This document shows, piece after piece, positions 45,549 to 56,347 of a stretch of 64,000 nucleotides of DNA (positions are counted from its first letter, which is position 1; every line of letters begins with the position of its first letter). The notes below the pieces were generated by a model. That model was given only the letters and a program-made list of their open reading frames with translations. It was not told where the DNA came from and searched no databases. The DNA is from Streptomyces sp. NBC_01260. Lineage in GTDB: Bacteria > Actinomycetota > Actinomycetes > Streptomycetales > Streptomycetaceae. The translations under genes and the position numbers were made by a program. Location: contig NZ_CP108464.1 of the NCBI RefSeq assembly GCF_036226405.1, positions 5,766,001-5,830,000 of the forward strand, given 5' to 3'.

Positions 45549-45630
45549 ATCGGGCCGTTTCCCGGAACCTTGGCCGGTTCTGGCCGCAAGCGGTCTACCG
45601 CACCGTCAGGAGCGGTGGGAAGCTGCCCGT

Positions 45631-46176
45631 ATGGGGACATCAAGGGCATGGTGCAATCGAAGGATCCGTCGCTTTCCGGCCGTGATCTGCCTGGCGGGCA
45701 CGGTCGTCGCCGGACTGGCGGCCTGCGACCCGGTCAACGGCCTGAACTCCGCGTCCATCGCAGTGACGACCGACCGGACCGCCACCCGCGCGCTGGAGCA
45801 CGAAGGGGTGGACGTGCAGTGGCTGAGCTGCACCGCACGGACCGGCGGGGGCGCGAGCGCCGCCTCCCGGGCCGGTTCGTCCACCGCCGCCACCAGCCGG
45901 GTCGCCGACGTCGACTGCAACGGACGTACCAAGGACGGCAAGGACATCAGTCTCGAAGGCAAGGTCGACCGCGAGGTCGAGGGCCGTTGCGTCAGCGGTG
46001 ACATGACCGCGAAGGCGGGCGGGAAGACCGTGTTCCGGGCCACGATGCTCGGCAACTGCGACGCCGCGCCCCCGGCCTCCGCGCCGCCCCGGCCCCCGGC
46101 GGGCAGCAGCGGGGGAGGCGCCGGGCCGACCGCGACCGTCACGGTCACCGTGACCGCGTACCCCCAGGGCAAGTGA
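45631..46176 (+). CDS. Probable secreted lipoprotein
   Basis: A 181-residue protein starting MGTSRAWCNRRIRR, with a hydrophobic signal (FPAVICLAGTVVAGLAACDP) and a lipobox-like LAAC. The mature part has paired Cys residues (WLSCTARTG, VDCNGRTKDGK, GRCVSGDM, GNCDAAP) and a Pro/Gly-rich C-terminus ending in TVTVTVTAYPQGK. No known domain; likely membrane-anchored on the outside. Conserved style in Streptomyces. Confidence 0.78.
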   Translation: MGTSRAWCNRRIRRFPAVICLAGTVVAGLAACDPVNGLNSASIAVTTDRTATRALEHEGVDVQWLSCTARTGGGASAASRAGSSTAATSRVADVDCNGRTKDGKDISLEGKVDREVEGRCVSGDMTAKAGGKTVFRATMLGNCDAAPPASAPPRPPAGSSGGGAGPTATVTVTVTAYPQGK

Positions 46177-46255
46177 GCGTGCCGGGCACCGGCCCTACGT
46201 CGGACTCCGGCCAACTCCGTTTCCTCGGGCACGACCTCGGCCTAGGGTGATCGAT

Positions 46256-49200
46256 GTGACGCAGCCTTCCTACCTCCGGTATCCCCATGTCCAGGGCGAC
46301 CTGATCGCCTTCACCGCCGAGGACGATGTCTGGCTGGCGCCGCTCGACGGCGGCCGAGCCTGGCGAGTCAGCGCGGACAACCGCCCCGTCACCCAGCCGC
46401 GGATATCTCCTGACGGCACCCTCGTCGCCTGGACGTCCACCCGGGACGGCGTGCCCGAGGTGCACCTGGCCCCCGTCGACGGCGGGCCCTCCAAGCGGCT
46501 GACCTACTGGGGCGACGCGCAGACAGCCGTGCACGGCTGGACCCCCGAGGGCGATGTGCTGGTGATCAGCACCCAGGGCCAGGTCTCGCTGCGCCGCACC
46601 TGGGCCCGCGCCGTACCGGTCGACGGGGGCCCCGCACGGACCCTGCCGTACGGGCCGGTCGGCTCCCTCGCGTACGGGCCCGGCGGACGGATCCTGCTGC
46701 TCTCGGCCACCATGGGGCGCGAGGCCGCCAAGTGGAAGCGCTACCGGGGCGGCACGGCCGGCAAGCTCTGGATCGCCGCCGGGGAGACACCCGGCGACGG
46801 GACTCCGCAGGAGTTCGTACGGGTCAACGAGGAGCTCGACGGCAACATCGAGTGCCCGATGTGGGTGGGCGGGCGCATCGCCTTCCTCTCCGACCACGAA
46901 GGCGTCGGAGCGCTCTACTCCTCCCTCCCCGACGGCACCGGTCTGCGCCGGCACACCGGCATCGAGGGCTTCTACGCCCGGCACGCCGCCACCGACGGCA
47001 CCCGGGTCGCCTACGTCAGTGCGGGAGAGCTCTGGCTCCTCGACGGACTGGAGGGCGACGAGCCCCGCCGCCTCGACATCCGGCTCGGCGGCCAGCGCGC
47101 CGACCTCCAGCCGCACCCCGTGCACGCCGGCAGCCACGTGAGCGCCGCGTCCCCGGACCGCACCGGCCGCGGCAGCGCGGTCGGGTCCCGCGGAGCCGTC
47201 CACTGGGTCACCCACCGCGAGGGCCCGGCCCGCGCACTCGCCGTCGAACCCGGCGTACGGGCCAGGCTGCCCCGCACCTTCCAGGCCGACGGCGACCAGC
47301 ACGTCGTCTGGGTCACCGACGCCGAGGGCGACGACGCGCTGGAGTGCGCGCCCGCCACCGGCACCTCACCCGGCGCCGTACCGCGCCGGCTCGCCGCGGG
47401 CCGGCTCGGCCGGGTCCTCGACCTGGCCCCCGCCCCCGACGGCAGCCGGTTCGCCGTCGCCGCCCACGACGGACGCGTACTGATCGTCGAACGGGAGAGC
47501 GGCGAGGTCCACGAGGTGGACCGCAGCGAGCACGGCGACGCCTCCGGGCTCGTCTTCTCACCCGACTCCTCCTGGCTCGCCTGGTCGCACCCCGGCCCCG
47601 AACCGCTGAGCCAGCTCAAGCTCGCCCACCTCGCCGACCTGACGGTCGCCGAGGCCACCCCGCTGCGGTTCCGGGACTTCGCACCCGCCTTCACCCCCGA
47701 CGGAAAGCACCTGGCCTTCCTCTCCGAGCGGGCCTTCGACCCGGTCTACGACTCACACGTCTTCGACCTGGCCTTCATCGGCGTCTGCCGGCCGCACCTG
47801 CTGACGCTCGCCGCGACCACCCCCTCCCCGTTCGGGCCGCAGCTCCACGGCCGCCCGACCGAGCGGGAGAAGAGCGGCGAGGGCGACGACAACCCGACCG
47901 CGCTCCCGGTCACCCGCATCGACCTGGACGGCCTCGCCGACCGGATCGTGCCGCTGCCCGTCGAGGCCGCCAGCTACTCCTCGCTCCGGGCCGCGAAGGA
48001 CGGGCTGCTCTGGCTGCGCCACCCGGTCATCGGAGTCCTCGGCACGAGCGGGGCCACGCCCGACGCCCGCCGCCCCGAGACCGTGCTGGAGCGGTACGAC
48101 CTGGAGAAGCTGCGCTGCGAGGAACTCGCCTCGGACATCGGCCGGTTCGCGGTCAGCGGCGACGGCAAGCGGCTGGTGCTGCACAGCCACGGCAAACTGC
48201 GCGTCGTACCGTCCGACAGCCGTGTCCCGGCGGGCTCCGACGACGACCACGACGGCGAGGGCAGCATCACCGTCGACCTCTCCCGGATCCGCCGCACCCT
48301 GGACCCGGCCGCCGAATGGCGGCAGATGTACGACGAGGCCGGCCGCATCATGCGGGACAACTTCTGGCGCCCCGACATGGGCGGCGTCGACTGGACCGGC
48401 GTCCTGGACCGCTACCGGCCGGTGCTGGAACGCGTCGCCACCCACGATGACCTCATGGACCTGCTGTGGGAGGTACAGGGCGAACTCGGCACCTCGCACG
48501 CCTATGTGAGGCCGATCGGCGGATGGCACGAGGACTCGGCCCGGCAGGGGCTGCTCGGCGCCGACATCTCCCGCGCGGACGACGGGAGCTGGCGCATCGA
48601 CCGCATCCTGCCGTCCGAGACCTCCGACCCCGCGGCCCGCGCCCCGCTCGCCGCACCCGGCGTCGCCGTCCGCGCGGGGGACGCGATCCTGGCCGTCGAC
48701 GGCCACCCCGTCGACCACGTCACCGGCCCCGGACCGCTGCTCACCGGCTCGGCCGGCCACCCGGTCGAGCTGACCGTCTCACCGGCCGACGGCGGCGACC
48801 CACGCCATGTCGTCGTCGTACCGATCGCCGACGAGGAGGCGCTGCGCTACCACGCGTGGGTCGCCGACCGGCGCCGTTACGTCCACGAGCACTCCGGCGG
48901 ACGCCTCGGCTACGTCCACATCCCCGACATGGCCGGACCGGGCTGGGCCCAGATCCACCGCGACCTGCGCACCGAGGTCGCCCGCGAGGGGCTGGTGGTG
49001 GACGTACGGGAGAACCGCGGCGGCCACACCTCGCAGCTGATCGTCGAGAAGCTGGCCCGCCGCATCGTCGGCTGGGACCTGCCCCGCGGCAGCCGGCCCC
49101 AGAGCTACCCGGGCGATGCGCCGCGCGGTCCGGTCGTCGCCGTGGCGGACGAGTTCTCCGGTTCGGACGGCGACGTCGTGAACGCGGCGATCAAGCTGCT

Positions 49201-49489
49201 GGGCATCGGCCCGGTGGTCGGCACCCGCACCTGGGGCGGTGTGGTGGGCATCGACAGCCGGTACCGGCTGGTGGACGGCACGCTGGTCACCCAGCCGAAG
49301 TACGCCTTCTGGATGGAGGAGTACGGCTGGGGCGTCGAGAACCACGGCGTCGATCCGGACGTCGAGGTCGTCATGACGCCGCAGGACCGTGCGGCGGGGC
49401 GGGATCCGCAGCTGGACGAGGCGATCCGGATCGCGCTGGAGTCGCTGACCCGGACCCCGGCGAAGACGGCCCCGCCCCTGCCGCAGTGA
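46256..49489 (+). CDS. Tricorn-type S41 family protease
   Basis: A protein of about 1077 residues; GTG 46256 (TQPSYLRYPHVQGD) preferred because AGGGTGAT precedes it, with GTG 46247 three codons upstream. The N-terminal part is a six- then seven-bladed propeller (YPHVQGDLIAFTAEDDVWLAPL, ISPDGTLVAWTS, FSPDSSWLAWSHPG). A PDZ-like domain lies near residues 770-860 and the S41 core follows: RENRGGHTSQL and DEFSGSDGDVVNAAIK with the catalytic Ser. Degrades peptides downstream of the proteasome. Strong terminator follows. Confidence 0.93.
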   Translation: MTQPSYLRYPHVQGDLIAFTAEDDVWLAPLDGGRAWRVSADNRPVTQPRISPDGTLVAWTSTRDGVPEVHLAPVDGGPSKRLTYWGDAQTAVHGWTPEGDVLVISTQGQVSLRRTWARAVPVDGGPARTLPYGPVGSLAYGPGGRILLLSATMGREAAKWKRYRGGTAGKLWIAAGETPGDGTPQEFVRVNEELDGNIECPMWVGGRIAFLSDHEGVGALYSSLPDGTGLRRHTGIEGFYARHAATDGTRVAYVSAGELWLLDGLEGDEPRRLDIRLGGQRADLQPHPVHAGSHVSAASPDRTGRGSAVGSRGAVHWVTHREGPARALAVEPGVRARLPRTFQADGDQHVVWVTDAEGDDALECAPATGTSPGAVPRRLAAGRLGRVLDLAPAPDGSRFAVAAHDGRVLIVERESGEVHEVDRSEHGDASGLVFSPDSSWLAWSHPGPEPLSQLKLAHLADLTVAEATPLRFRDFAPAFTPDGKHLAFLSERAFDPVYDSHVFDLAFIGVCRPHLLTLAATTPSPFGPQLHGRPTEREKSGEGDDNPTALPVTRIDLDGLADRIVPLPVEAASYSSLRAAKDGLLWLRHPVIGVLGTSGATPDARRPETVLERYDLEKLRCEELASDIGRFAVSGDGKRLVLHSHGKLRVVPSDSRVPAGSDDDHDGEGSITVDLSRIRRTLDPAAEWRQMYDEAGRIMRDNFWRPDMGGVDWTGVLDRYRPVLERVATHDDLMDLLWEVQGELGTSHAYVRPIGGWHEDSARQGLLGADISRADDGSWRIDRILPSETSDPAARAPLAAPGVAVRAGDAILAVDGHPVDHVTGPGPLLTGSAGHPVELTVSPADGGDPRHVVVVPIADEEALRYHAWVADRRRYVHEHSGGRLGYVHIPDMAGPGWAQIHRDLRTEVAREGLVVDVRENRGGHTSQLIVEKLARRIVGWDLPRGSRPQSYPGDAPRGPVVAVADEFSGSDGDVVNAAIKLLGIGPVVGTRTWGGVVGIDSRYRLVDGTLVTQPKYAFWMEEYGWGVENHGVDPDVEVVMTPQDRAAGRDPQLDEAIRIALESLTRTPAKTAPPLPQ

Positions 49490-49493
49490 CGTC

Positions 49494-49526
49494 CGCGGGG
49501 TCCGGGGCCCCGCCCCGGACCCCGCG
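49494..49526 (+). terminator. Terminator after the Tricorn protease gene
   Basis: CGCGGGGTCCGGGGC pairs perfectly with GCCCCGGACCCCGCG (15 bp) around a three-base loop. Confidence 0.85.
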
Positions 49527-49604
49527 CCTCGCACACGGGCGGGGCCGGGTGCGGGCCCAGGCTAGGCTGCCCCGTAACGGATCACCGAGACTGAGGAGCA
49601 CCCC

Positions 49605-49964
49605 ATGGCAGGAGAACCGCAGCCCGACTGCCTGTTCTGCAAGATCGTCTCGGGTGAGATCCCGGCCACCATCATCCGGGAGACCGACACCACCGTCGCC
49701 TTCCGCGACATCAACCCCCAGGCCCCCACCCACGTGCTCGTCATCCCGCGCCTCCACCACCCGGACGCCGCGTCCCTCGCCGCCGCCGAACCGCAGGTCC
49801 TCGCGGACATCGTGCGCGAGACCGGAGAGGTCGCCGCCGACGAGAAGATCACCGGCACCGGCTACCGGGTCGTGTTCAACACCGGCGCCGGGGCCGGGCA
49901 GACCGTCTTCCACGCGCACGCGCACGTCCTGGGCGGCCGCGGCCTCCAGTGGCCGCCCGGCTAG
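49605..49964 (+). CDS. HIT family protein (histidine triad)
   Basis: A 119-residue protein. [14 protein letters not shown] at the N-terminus and the triad [19 protein letters not shown] at the C-terminus identify an HINT-like purine nucleoside phosphoramidase. Next gene starts 15 bases later on the same strand. Confidence 0.95.
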   Translation: MAGEPQPDCLFCKIVSGEIPATIIRETDTTVAFRDINPQAPTHVLVIPRLHHPDAASLAAAEPQVLADIVRETGEVAADEKITGTGYRVVFNTGAGAGQTVFHAHAHVLGGRGLQWPPG

Positions 49965-49978
49965 GGCGGCCGCACACC

Positions 49979-50887
49979 GTGTCGTCACGTGAACTCGTCG
50001 TCCTCGGCACCGCCAGCCAGGTCCCGACCCGGCATCGCAACCACAACGGCTACCTGCTGCGCTGGGACGGCGAGGGCATCCTCTTCGATCCCGGCGAGGG
50101 CACCCAGCGCCAGATGCTGCGGGCCGGCGTCGCCGCGCACGACATCAACCGGATCTGCGTCACGCACTTCCACGGCGACCACTCGCTCGGCCTGGCCGGG
50201 GTGATCCAGCGGATCAACCTCGACCAGGTCCCGCACCCCGTCGCCGCGCACTACCCGGCGAGCGGGCAGCACTTCTTCGACCGGCTGCGGTACGCGACCG
50301 CCTACCGCGAGTCCGTCGAGCTGACCGAGGCCCCGGTCGCCGCCGACGGGCCGCTGGCCACCACGGACGCGTACACGCTCAGCGCCCACAAGCTCTCGCA
50401 CCCCGTCGAGTCGTACGGCTACCGCCTCGTCGAACCCGACGGGCGCCGCATGCTGCCCGCCAGGCTCGCCGAGCACTCCATCGCGGGACCCGACATCGGC
50501 CGGATGCAACGCGAGGGCGCGATCGGCGGTGTCACGCTCGACGACGTCTCCGAGCACAGGCGCGGACAGCGGTTCGCGTTCATCATGGACACCAGGCTCT
50601 GCGACGGCGTGCACGCGCTCGCCGAGGGATGCGACATGCTGGTCATCGAGTCGACCTTCCTCGACGAGGACGAACGGCTGGCCACCGAGCACGGCCATCT
50701 GACCGCCGGACAAGCGGCCCGGGTGGCGCGCGAAGCGGGCGTACGGCATCTCGTGCTCACGCACTTCTCGCAGCGCTACCCGGACCCCGGGGCCTTCGAG
50801 ACCCAGGCGCGGGCCGCCGGGTTCGAGGGCGAACTGACCGTAGCCCAGGACCTGATCCGGGTCCCTGTACCCACTCGTCACCAGTAA
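49979..50887 (+). CDS. rnz: Ribonuclease Z
   Basis: A 302-residue protein; GTG 49979 gives [27 protein letters not shown], the conserved start of RNase [12 protein letters not shown] is the zinc motif; [27 protein letters not shown] and [10 protein letters not shown] follow. It removes 3' trailers of tRNA precursors. The longer ORF from 49949 overlaps the HIT gene and is not used. Confidence 0.93.
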   Translation: MSSRELVVLGTASQVPTRHRNHNGYLLRWDGEGILFDPGEGTQRQMLRAGVAAHDINRICVTHFHGDHSLGLAGVIQRINLDQVPHPVAAHYPASGQHFFDRLRYATAYRESVELTEAPVAADGPLATTDAYTLSAHKLSHPVESYGYRLVEPDGRRMLPARLAEHSIAGPDIGRMQREGAIGGVTLDDVSEHRRGQRFAFIMDTRLCDGVHALAEGCDMLVIESTFLDEDERLATEHGHLTAGQAARVAREAGVRHLVLTHFSQRYPDPGAFETQARAAGFEGELTVAQDLIRVPVPTRHQ

Positions 50888-50914
50888 CAGCACCACCTGC
50901 GTAAGCGAGAAACC

Positions 50915-51907
50915 GTGCACCTCCCCAAAGCCGAACTCCACCTCCACATCGAAGGAACCCTCGAACCCGAGCTGGCCTTCGCGCTCGCCGCACGCAACGG
51001 CGTGCACCTCCCGTACGCGGACACCGAGGCGCTGCGCACCGCCTATCTCTTCGACGATCTGCAGACCTTCCTCGACCTGTACTACGCGCTGATGGCGGTA
51101 CTGCGGACCGAGGACGACTTCGCCGACCTCGCCGACGCCTACCTCGCCCGCGCAGCCGCCCAGGGCGTGCGGCACGCCGAGATCTTCTTCGACCCGCAGG
51201 CGCACACCGCCCGCGGCGTCCCGATCGGCACGGTCGTCGAGGGACTCGGCCGGGCACTGGAGCGCAGCGAGGAGAAGCATGGCGTCTCCACCCAGCTGAT
51301 CATGTGCTTCCTGCGCGACCTGTCCGCCGAATCGGCACTGGAGACCCTGGAGGCCGCGAAGCCGCATCTGCACCGGATCAGTGCCGTCGGCCTGGACTCC
51401 GCCGAGGTCGGCCACCCGCCCGCCAAGTTCCGCGAGGTGTACGCCGCGGCCGAGGCGCTCGGACTGCGCAAGGTCGCCCACGCGGGCGAGGAGGGGCCGC
51501 CCGCCTACATCCGGGAGGCGCTCGACGTGCTCGGCGTGGAGCGCATCGACCACGGGCTGCGCTGCATGGAGGACCCGGAGCTGGTGAAACGGCTGGCCGC
51601 CGACCGGGTACCGCTCACCCTCTGCCCGCTGTCCAACGTACGGCTGCGGGCCATCGACACCCTGGAGGAGCACCCGCTGCGGGCCATGATGGACGCCGGG
51701 CTGCTCTGCACGGTGAACTCCGACGACCCCGCCTACTTCGGCGGGTACGTCGGGGACACCTTCCACGCCGTCCACGAAGCCCTCGGCCTGGAGCGCGAAC
51801 AACTGCGCACCCTGGCCCGCAACTCCTTCGAGGCGGCCTTCCTCGACCACGACGAGGAGCGCCGGGCGCGCTACCTGTCGGAGGTCGAGGCGTACGCGTT
51901 CGACTGA
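50915..51907 (+). CDS. Adenosine/adenine deaminase family protein
   Basis: A 330-residue protein. Zinc and catalytic motifs: AELHLHIEGTLEPEL, HAGEEGPPAYIREALD, ERIDHGLRCMEDPEL and NSDDPAYFGGY. The segment HAEIFFDPQAHTARGVPIGT resembles adenine deaminases of the ADA superfamily more than classical Add, so adenine may be the real substrate. Purine salvage. The 3' end overlaps the convergent MFS gene by 37 bases. Confidence 0.88.
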   Translation: MHLPKAELHLHIEGTLEPELAFALAARNGVHLPYADTEALRTAYLFDDLQTFLDLYYALMAVLRTEDDFADLADAYLARAAAQGVRHAEIFFDPQAHTARGVPIGTVVEGLGRALERSEEKHGVSTQLIMCFLRDLSAESALETLEAAKPHLHRISAVGLDSAEVGHPPAKFREVYAAAEALGLRKVAHAGEEGPPAYIREALDVLGVERIDHGLRCMEDPELVKRLAADRVPLTLCPLSNVRLRAIDTLEEHPLRAMMDAGLLCTVNSDDPAYFGGYVGDTFHAVHEALGLEREQLRTLARNSFEAAFLDHDEERRARYLSEVEAYAFD

Positions 51908-53229
51908 CCGCCCCCGCCGGCCGGGCCGGCCGTCCGGAACGCACTCCTGACCAGGCGCCTGCGGCGCAGCTCGGGCAGGCTGAGCTCCGTGACGGCCTGC
52001 TCGGGCGCACCGAGCCTGGGCACGGCGCCGGGCACCGCGCCGGTGGTGACCGCGAGCAGGGCCGCCGGAGCACCGCCCCTGCGGCGCACCGATCCCGGCA
52101 CCAGCGGGCGGCCACCGGTGTGCAGGGCGACGGCCGTCACCGGGACCGCGACCAGCAGGGTCATGGCGCCCAGGATCAGCCCCATCACCCGGTAGCCGGA
52201 CTCCTCGGACAGCACGCTGCCCAGCAGCGGCCCGCAGGCCACGCCGACGGACGAGGCGGAGCCGGCGAGGACCGCCCAGCGGCCGCGTACGTCCAGTGAC
52301 GCGGCCAGACCGATCAGATACGACAGGACCACCGGGTAGAAGGTGTTCCACATGATCTCGCCGGTCGCGAACGAGCCGAGGTCGCTCGCCGACGAGCTGA
52401 GCACGATGCTCGCCGCGATGATCACGGTGCCGAGCCCGATCGGCACCGCCCGCCCCAGCCGTGCGCCCAGCACCCCGGCGCCCATCACGCCGAGCAGACC
52501 GGCGCCGAGCGCGGCGGCGAAGACCGCTCCTATGCTGACCTCGGAGAGCCCCACCTGCACCACACCGATGCGGCTGCTGACACCCCACAGCGCGTTCTGT
52601 GCCATCGACCAGACGAGCATGCCGCCCGCCAGCACCAGACCGGAGCGGCGGTGCGGCAGCCGCCCGGAGGCGGGGACGGCGGGGCCGGCCGGCACCGCGC
52701 CGCCCAGCCGTGAGGTGGCGGGCCAGACGAGGAGCGCGACCAGGGCGATCGAGGCGAACGGCAGCCGGTGGCCGCCGCCCAGGTGAGGGATCGTCAGATA
52801 GAGGACGCCCGCGGTCGCGGAGACGCTGAGCAGCCCCAGGGACGAGGTCCGGTGCGGATCGCGCTGGGCGGCGATGCCCGCCGCGGCGACCGCGGTCGCC
52901 GTACCGGAGCCGAAGCCGCCGACCATCACGCCCATGACCACCAGTGGCACGGAACCGGCCAGCGCCGCGCAGCCGTAGCCCAGCGAGGCCAGGGCCAGCC
53001 CGATCCGCGCGGGTCTCTGCGGCCCGTACGTCTCGACCCGGCCCGCCAGGCAGAACCCGGCGGACGCCGAGCTCAGCAGCAGAGCACTGCCGACCAGACC
53101 GCCCTGGGCCGCGCTGAGACCCAGATAGACGGAGAGCCTCCCCACGATGGTGGGGAGCAGATAAGAGGCGAGGTAACCGGCGGTGAACACGGCAACCAGC
53201 GGCCACGCGGCGCGAGGGCGCGAGGACAT
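51871..53229 (-). CDS. MFS transporter (about 12 transmembrane helices)
   Basis: A 452-residue protein; ATG 53229 (MSSRPRAAWPLVAVF) has AGGA at a good distance, better than ATG 53247. Helical pattern throughout; GRVETYGPQRPARIGLALASLGYG and ARLGRAVPIGLGTVIIA are loop/helix units of MFS proteins. The C-terminus (APEQAVTELSLPELRRRRLVR) is cytoplasmic. Substrate unknown. Overlaps the deaminase 3' end in convergent orientation. Confidence 0.85.
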   Translation of the reverse strand: MSSRPRAAWPLVAVFTAGYLASYLLPTIVGRLSVYLGLSAAQGGLVGSALLLSSASAGFCLAGRVETYGPQRPARIGLALASLGYGCAALAGSVPLVVMGVMVGGFGSGTATAVAAAGIAAQRDPHRTSSLGLLSVSATAGVLYLTIPHLGGGHRLPFASIALVALLVWPATSRLGGAVPAGPAVPASGRLPHRRSGLVLAGGMLVWSMAQNALWGVSSRIGVVQVGLSEVSIGAVFAAALGAGLLGVMGAGVLGARLGRAVPIGLGTVIIAASIVLSSSASDLGSFATGEIMWNTFYPVVLSYLIGLAASLDVRGRWAVLAGSASSVGVACGPLLGSVLSEESGYRVMGLILGAMTLLVAVPVTAVALHTGGRPLVPGSVRRRGGAPAALLAVTTGAVPGAVPRLGAPEQAVTELSLPELRRRRLVRSAFRTAGPAGGGGQSNAYASTSDR

Positions 53230-53553
53230 GGGCGTTCCTGAAGACATGCCAGAGGAGGCGGAGAAGACAGCGAGGGGGTAAGGCAGAAATGCGGAAAATA
53301 TGAGGAAGTCGACGCACTCGCCGGAAACTGCCCCCAACGGTGCTCGCGGGCCAATTTGTATCAAGCGCTCCCGGCTGACCGAAAGTCGCCTCGCTGTGAT
53401 CTGGCTCACTTATGCGTTTGCCGTACTTCTATGCGGGTAACAGCGCATGTTTATGCAGGTCAGACTCTGTGTGCACAGACGCGGCGCGGGCCCCCCGGAC
53501 GGGGGAGTGAATCGGGCACACTGGCCGGAACTGCCACGATCGGGGAGTGCAAG
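53230..53553. other. Intergenic region between divergent MFS and PfkB genes
   Basis: No gene supported. AT-richer than its surroundings (53280-53460), consistent with divergent promoters. Confidence 0.4.
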
Positions 53554-54657
53554 GTGAGCACTGGGATTCCTGGAATCGACCCACTGGACGGACTGCGCGC
53601 GCCGCAGGACCCGGACTGCGACGTCTTCCTCACCGGCACGGTCTTCCTCGACATCATCTTCACCGGCCTGGACAGCGCCCCCGTGCGCGGCACCGAGTCC
53701 TGGGCGCGCGGCATGGGCTCCAGCCCCGGCGGGGTCGCCAACATGGCCACCGCACTGGCCCGGCTCGGCCTGCACACCTCACTGGCCGCGGCCTTCGGCG
53801 ACGACCACTACGGCGAGTACTGCTGGGACGCGCTGGAGCAGGGCGAGGGCATCGACCTCTCCATGTCGCACACCGTCCGCGGCTGGCACTCCCCGGTGAC
53901 CGCCTCCATGGCGTACGAGGGCGAGCGGACGATGGTCTCGCACGGCCACGAGGCCCCGCCGCCGGCCGCACCGGGGCGCGCCGCCACCGCCTTCCCGCAG
54001 TGCCCGCCCCGGGCCCGCGCCGCCGTCGCCTCGCTCGTCCCGGGCCGCAGCGAGCCGTGGGTGGCCGCGGCGGCCCGCCGCGGCGCCATGGTCTTCGCCG
54101 ACGTCGGCTGGGACGAGACCGGCCGCTGGGACCTGGCGGGCCTGACCGACCTGGCGCACTGCCAGGCGTTCCTCCCCAACGCGCAGGAGGCCATGCGCTA
54201 CACCCGCACCGACTGCCCCCGCGCCGCGGCGCACGCACTCGCCGAACACGTACCGCTCGCCGTCGTCACCCTCGGCGCCGAGGGCGCCTACGCGGTCGAC
54301 GCGGCCACCGGGACCGCCGCCGAGGTCCCCGCGATCGACGTCGAGGCGCTCGACCCGACCGGTGCCGGTGACGTCTTCGTCGCCGGCTTCGTCACCGGCA
54401 CCCTGGCCAACTGGCCGCTCGCCGACCGGCTCGCCTTCGCCGGACTCACCGCCGCCCTCTCGGTCCAGGAGTTCGGCGGCTCGCTGTCGGCCCCCGGCTG
54501 GGCGGAGATCGCCGCCTGGTGGCAGGAGGTCCGCACCTGCGCCGACCAGGACCCGGCGGCGCTCCAGCGCTACGCGTTCCTCCAGGACCTGCTCCCGTCG
54601 GCGGCCCGCCACTGGCCGCTGCGCAGGGCCGTCCCGACGATCGGCTTCCGTCCGTGA
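53554..54657 (+). CDS. PfkB-family carbohydrate kinase
   Basis: A 367-residue protein; GTG 53554 chosen, preceded by GGGGAG. RGMGSSPGGVANMATALARLGLHTSLAAAFGDDHYGEY is the PfkB N-terminal signature, and DPTGAGDVFVAGFVTGTL the C-terminal one with catalytic Asp. Ribokinase fold; phosphorylates a sugar or nucleoside-like substrate, not identifiable here. Confidence 0.92.
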   Translation: MSTGIPGIDPLDGLRAPQDPDCDVFLTGTVFLDIIFTGLDSAPVRGTESWARGMGSSPGGVANMATALARLGLHTSLAAAFGDDHYGEYCWDALEQGEGIDLSMSHTVRGWHSPVTASMAYEGERTMVSHGHEAPPPAAPGRAATAFPQCPPRARAAVASLVPGRSEPWVAAAARRGAMVFADVGWDETGRWDLAGLTDLAHCQAFLPNAQEAMRYTRTDCPRAAAHALAEHVPLAVVTLGAEGAYAVDAATGTAAEVPAIDVEALDPTGAGDVFVAGFVTGTLANWPLADRLAFAGLTAALSVQEFGGSLSAPGWAEIAAWWQEVRTCADQDPAALQRYAFLQDLLPSAARHWPLRRAVPTIGFRP

Positions 54658-54790
54658 CCTGTCCGGCCGCTTTCCGCCCGCGAAAACCTCTCGGCGTTGT
54701 CGGTAGGGAGTCGTACGCTTGGTACTCCAGAGGTTGTCGAGCAGCGAGAACCCTGCAACGGGAGGTATGTGCAGGCCCGAGGGCCGGCCC

Positions 54791-55840
<1,050 letters not shown>

Positions 55841-55849
55841 CAGCGCACC

Positions 55850-56347
55850 ATGTCGATCGACGTCAACAACGAGTCCGGAACCGAGGTCGACGAGCAGGCG
55901 ATCCTCGACATCGCCCGCTACGCACTGGCTCGGATGCGGATCCACCCGCTCTCCGAGCTCTCGGTGATCGTGGTGGACACCGATGCCATGGAGCAGCTCC
56001 ACATCCAGTGGATGGATCTGACGGGTCCGACGGATGTCATGTCCTTCCCGATGGACGAACTGCGTCCGCCGGCCAAGGACGACGAGGAGCCCCCGCAGGG
56101 ACTCCTCGGTGACATCGTGCTCTGCCCGGAGGTCGCCAAGAAGCAGGGCGAGGACGCCGAGACGCAGCACTCCATGGACGAGGAGCTCCAGCTCCTGACC
56201 GTCCACGGGGTGCTGCACCTGCTCGGCTACGACCACGAGGAGCCGGACGAGAAGGCCGAGATGTTCGGCCTCCAGGCGGCGATCGTGGACGGCTGGCGCG
56301 GTGAGCGCGGTATGACCGGCCCGTCGCCCGCCCCGACCGTCTCGTGA
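55850..56347 (+). CDS. ybeY: Endoribonuclease YbeY (rRNA maturation)
   Basis: A 165-residue protein. [18 protein letters not shown] contains the H-x3-H-x5-H zinc site, and DVMSFPMDE is typical. Acts in 16S rRNA 3' processing and quality control. Starts 9 bases after phoH and overlaps the next gene by 4 bases. Confidence 0.96.
   Translation: MSIDVNNESGTEVDEQAILDIARYALARMRIHPLSELSVIVVDTDAMEQLHIQWMDLTGPTDVMSFPMDELRPPAKDDEEPPQGLLGDIVLCPEVAKKQGEDAETQHSMDEELQLLTVHGVLHLLGYDHEEPDEKAEMFGLQAAIVDGWRGERGMTGPSPAPTVS

Noticed and set aside
53356..53553. N-terminal extension of the PfkB gene
   Set aside because: 66 residues without kinase similarity, rich in Arg/Cys; GTG 53554 with GGGGAG fits family length.
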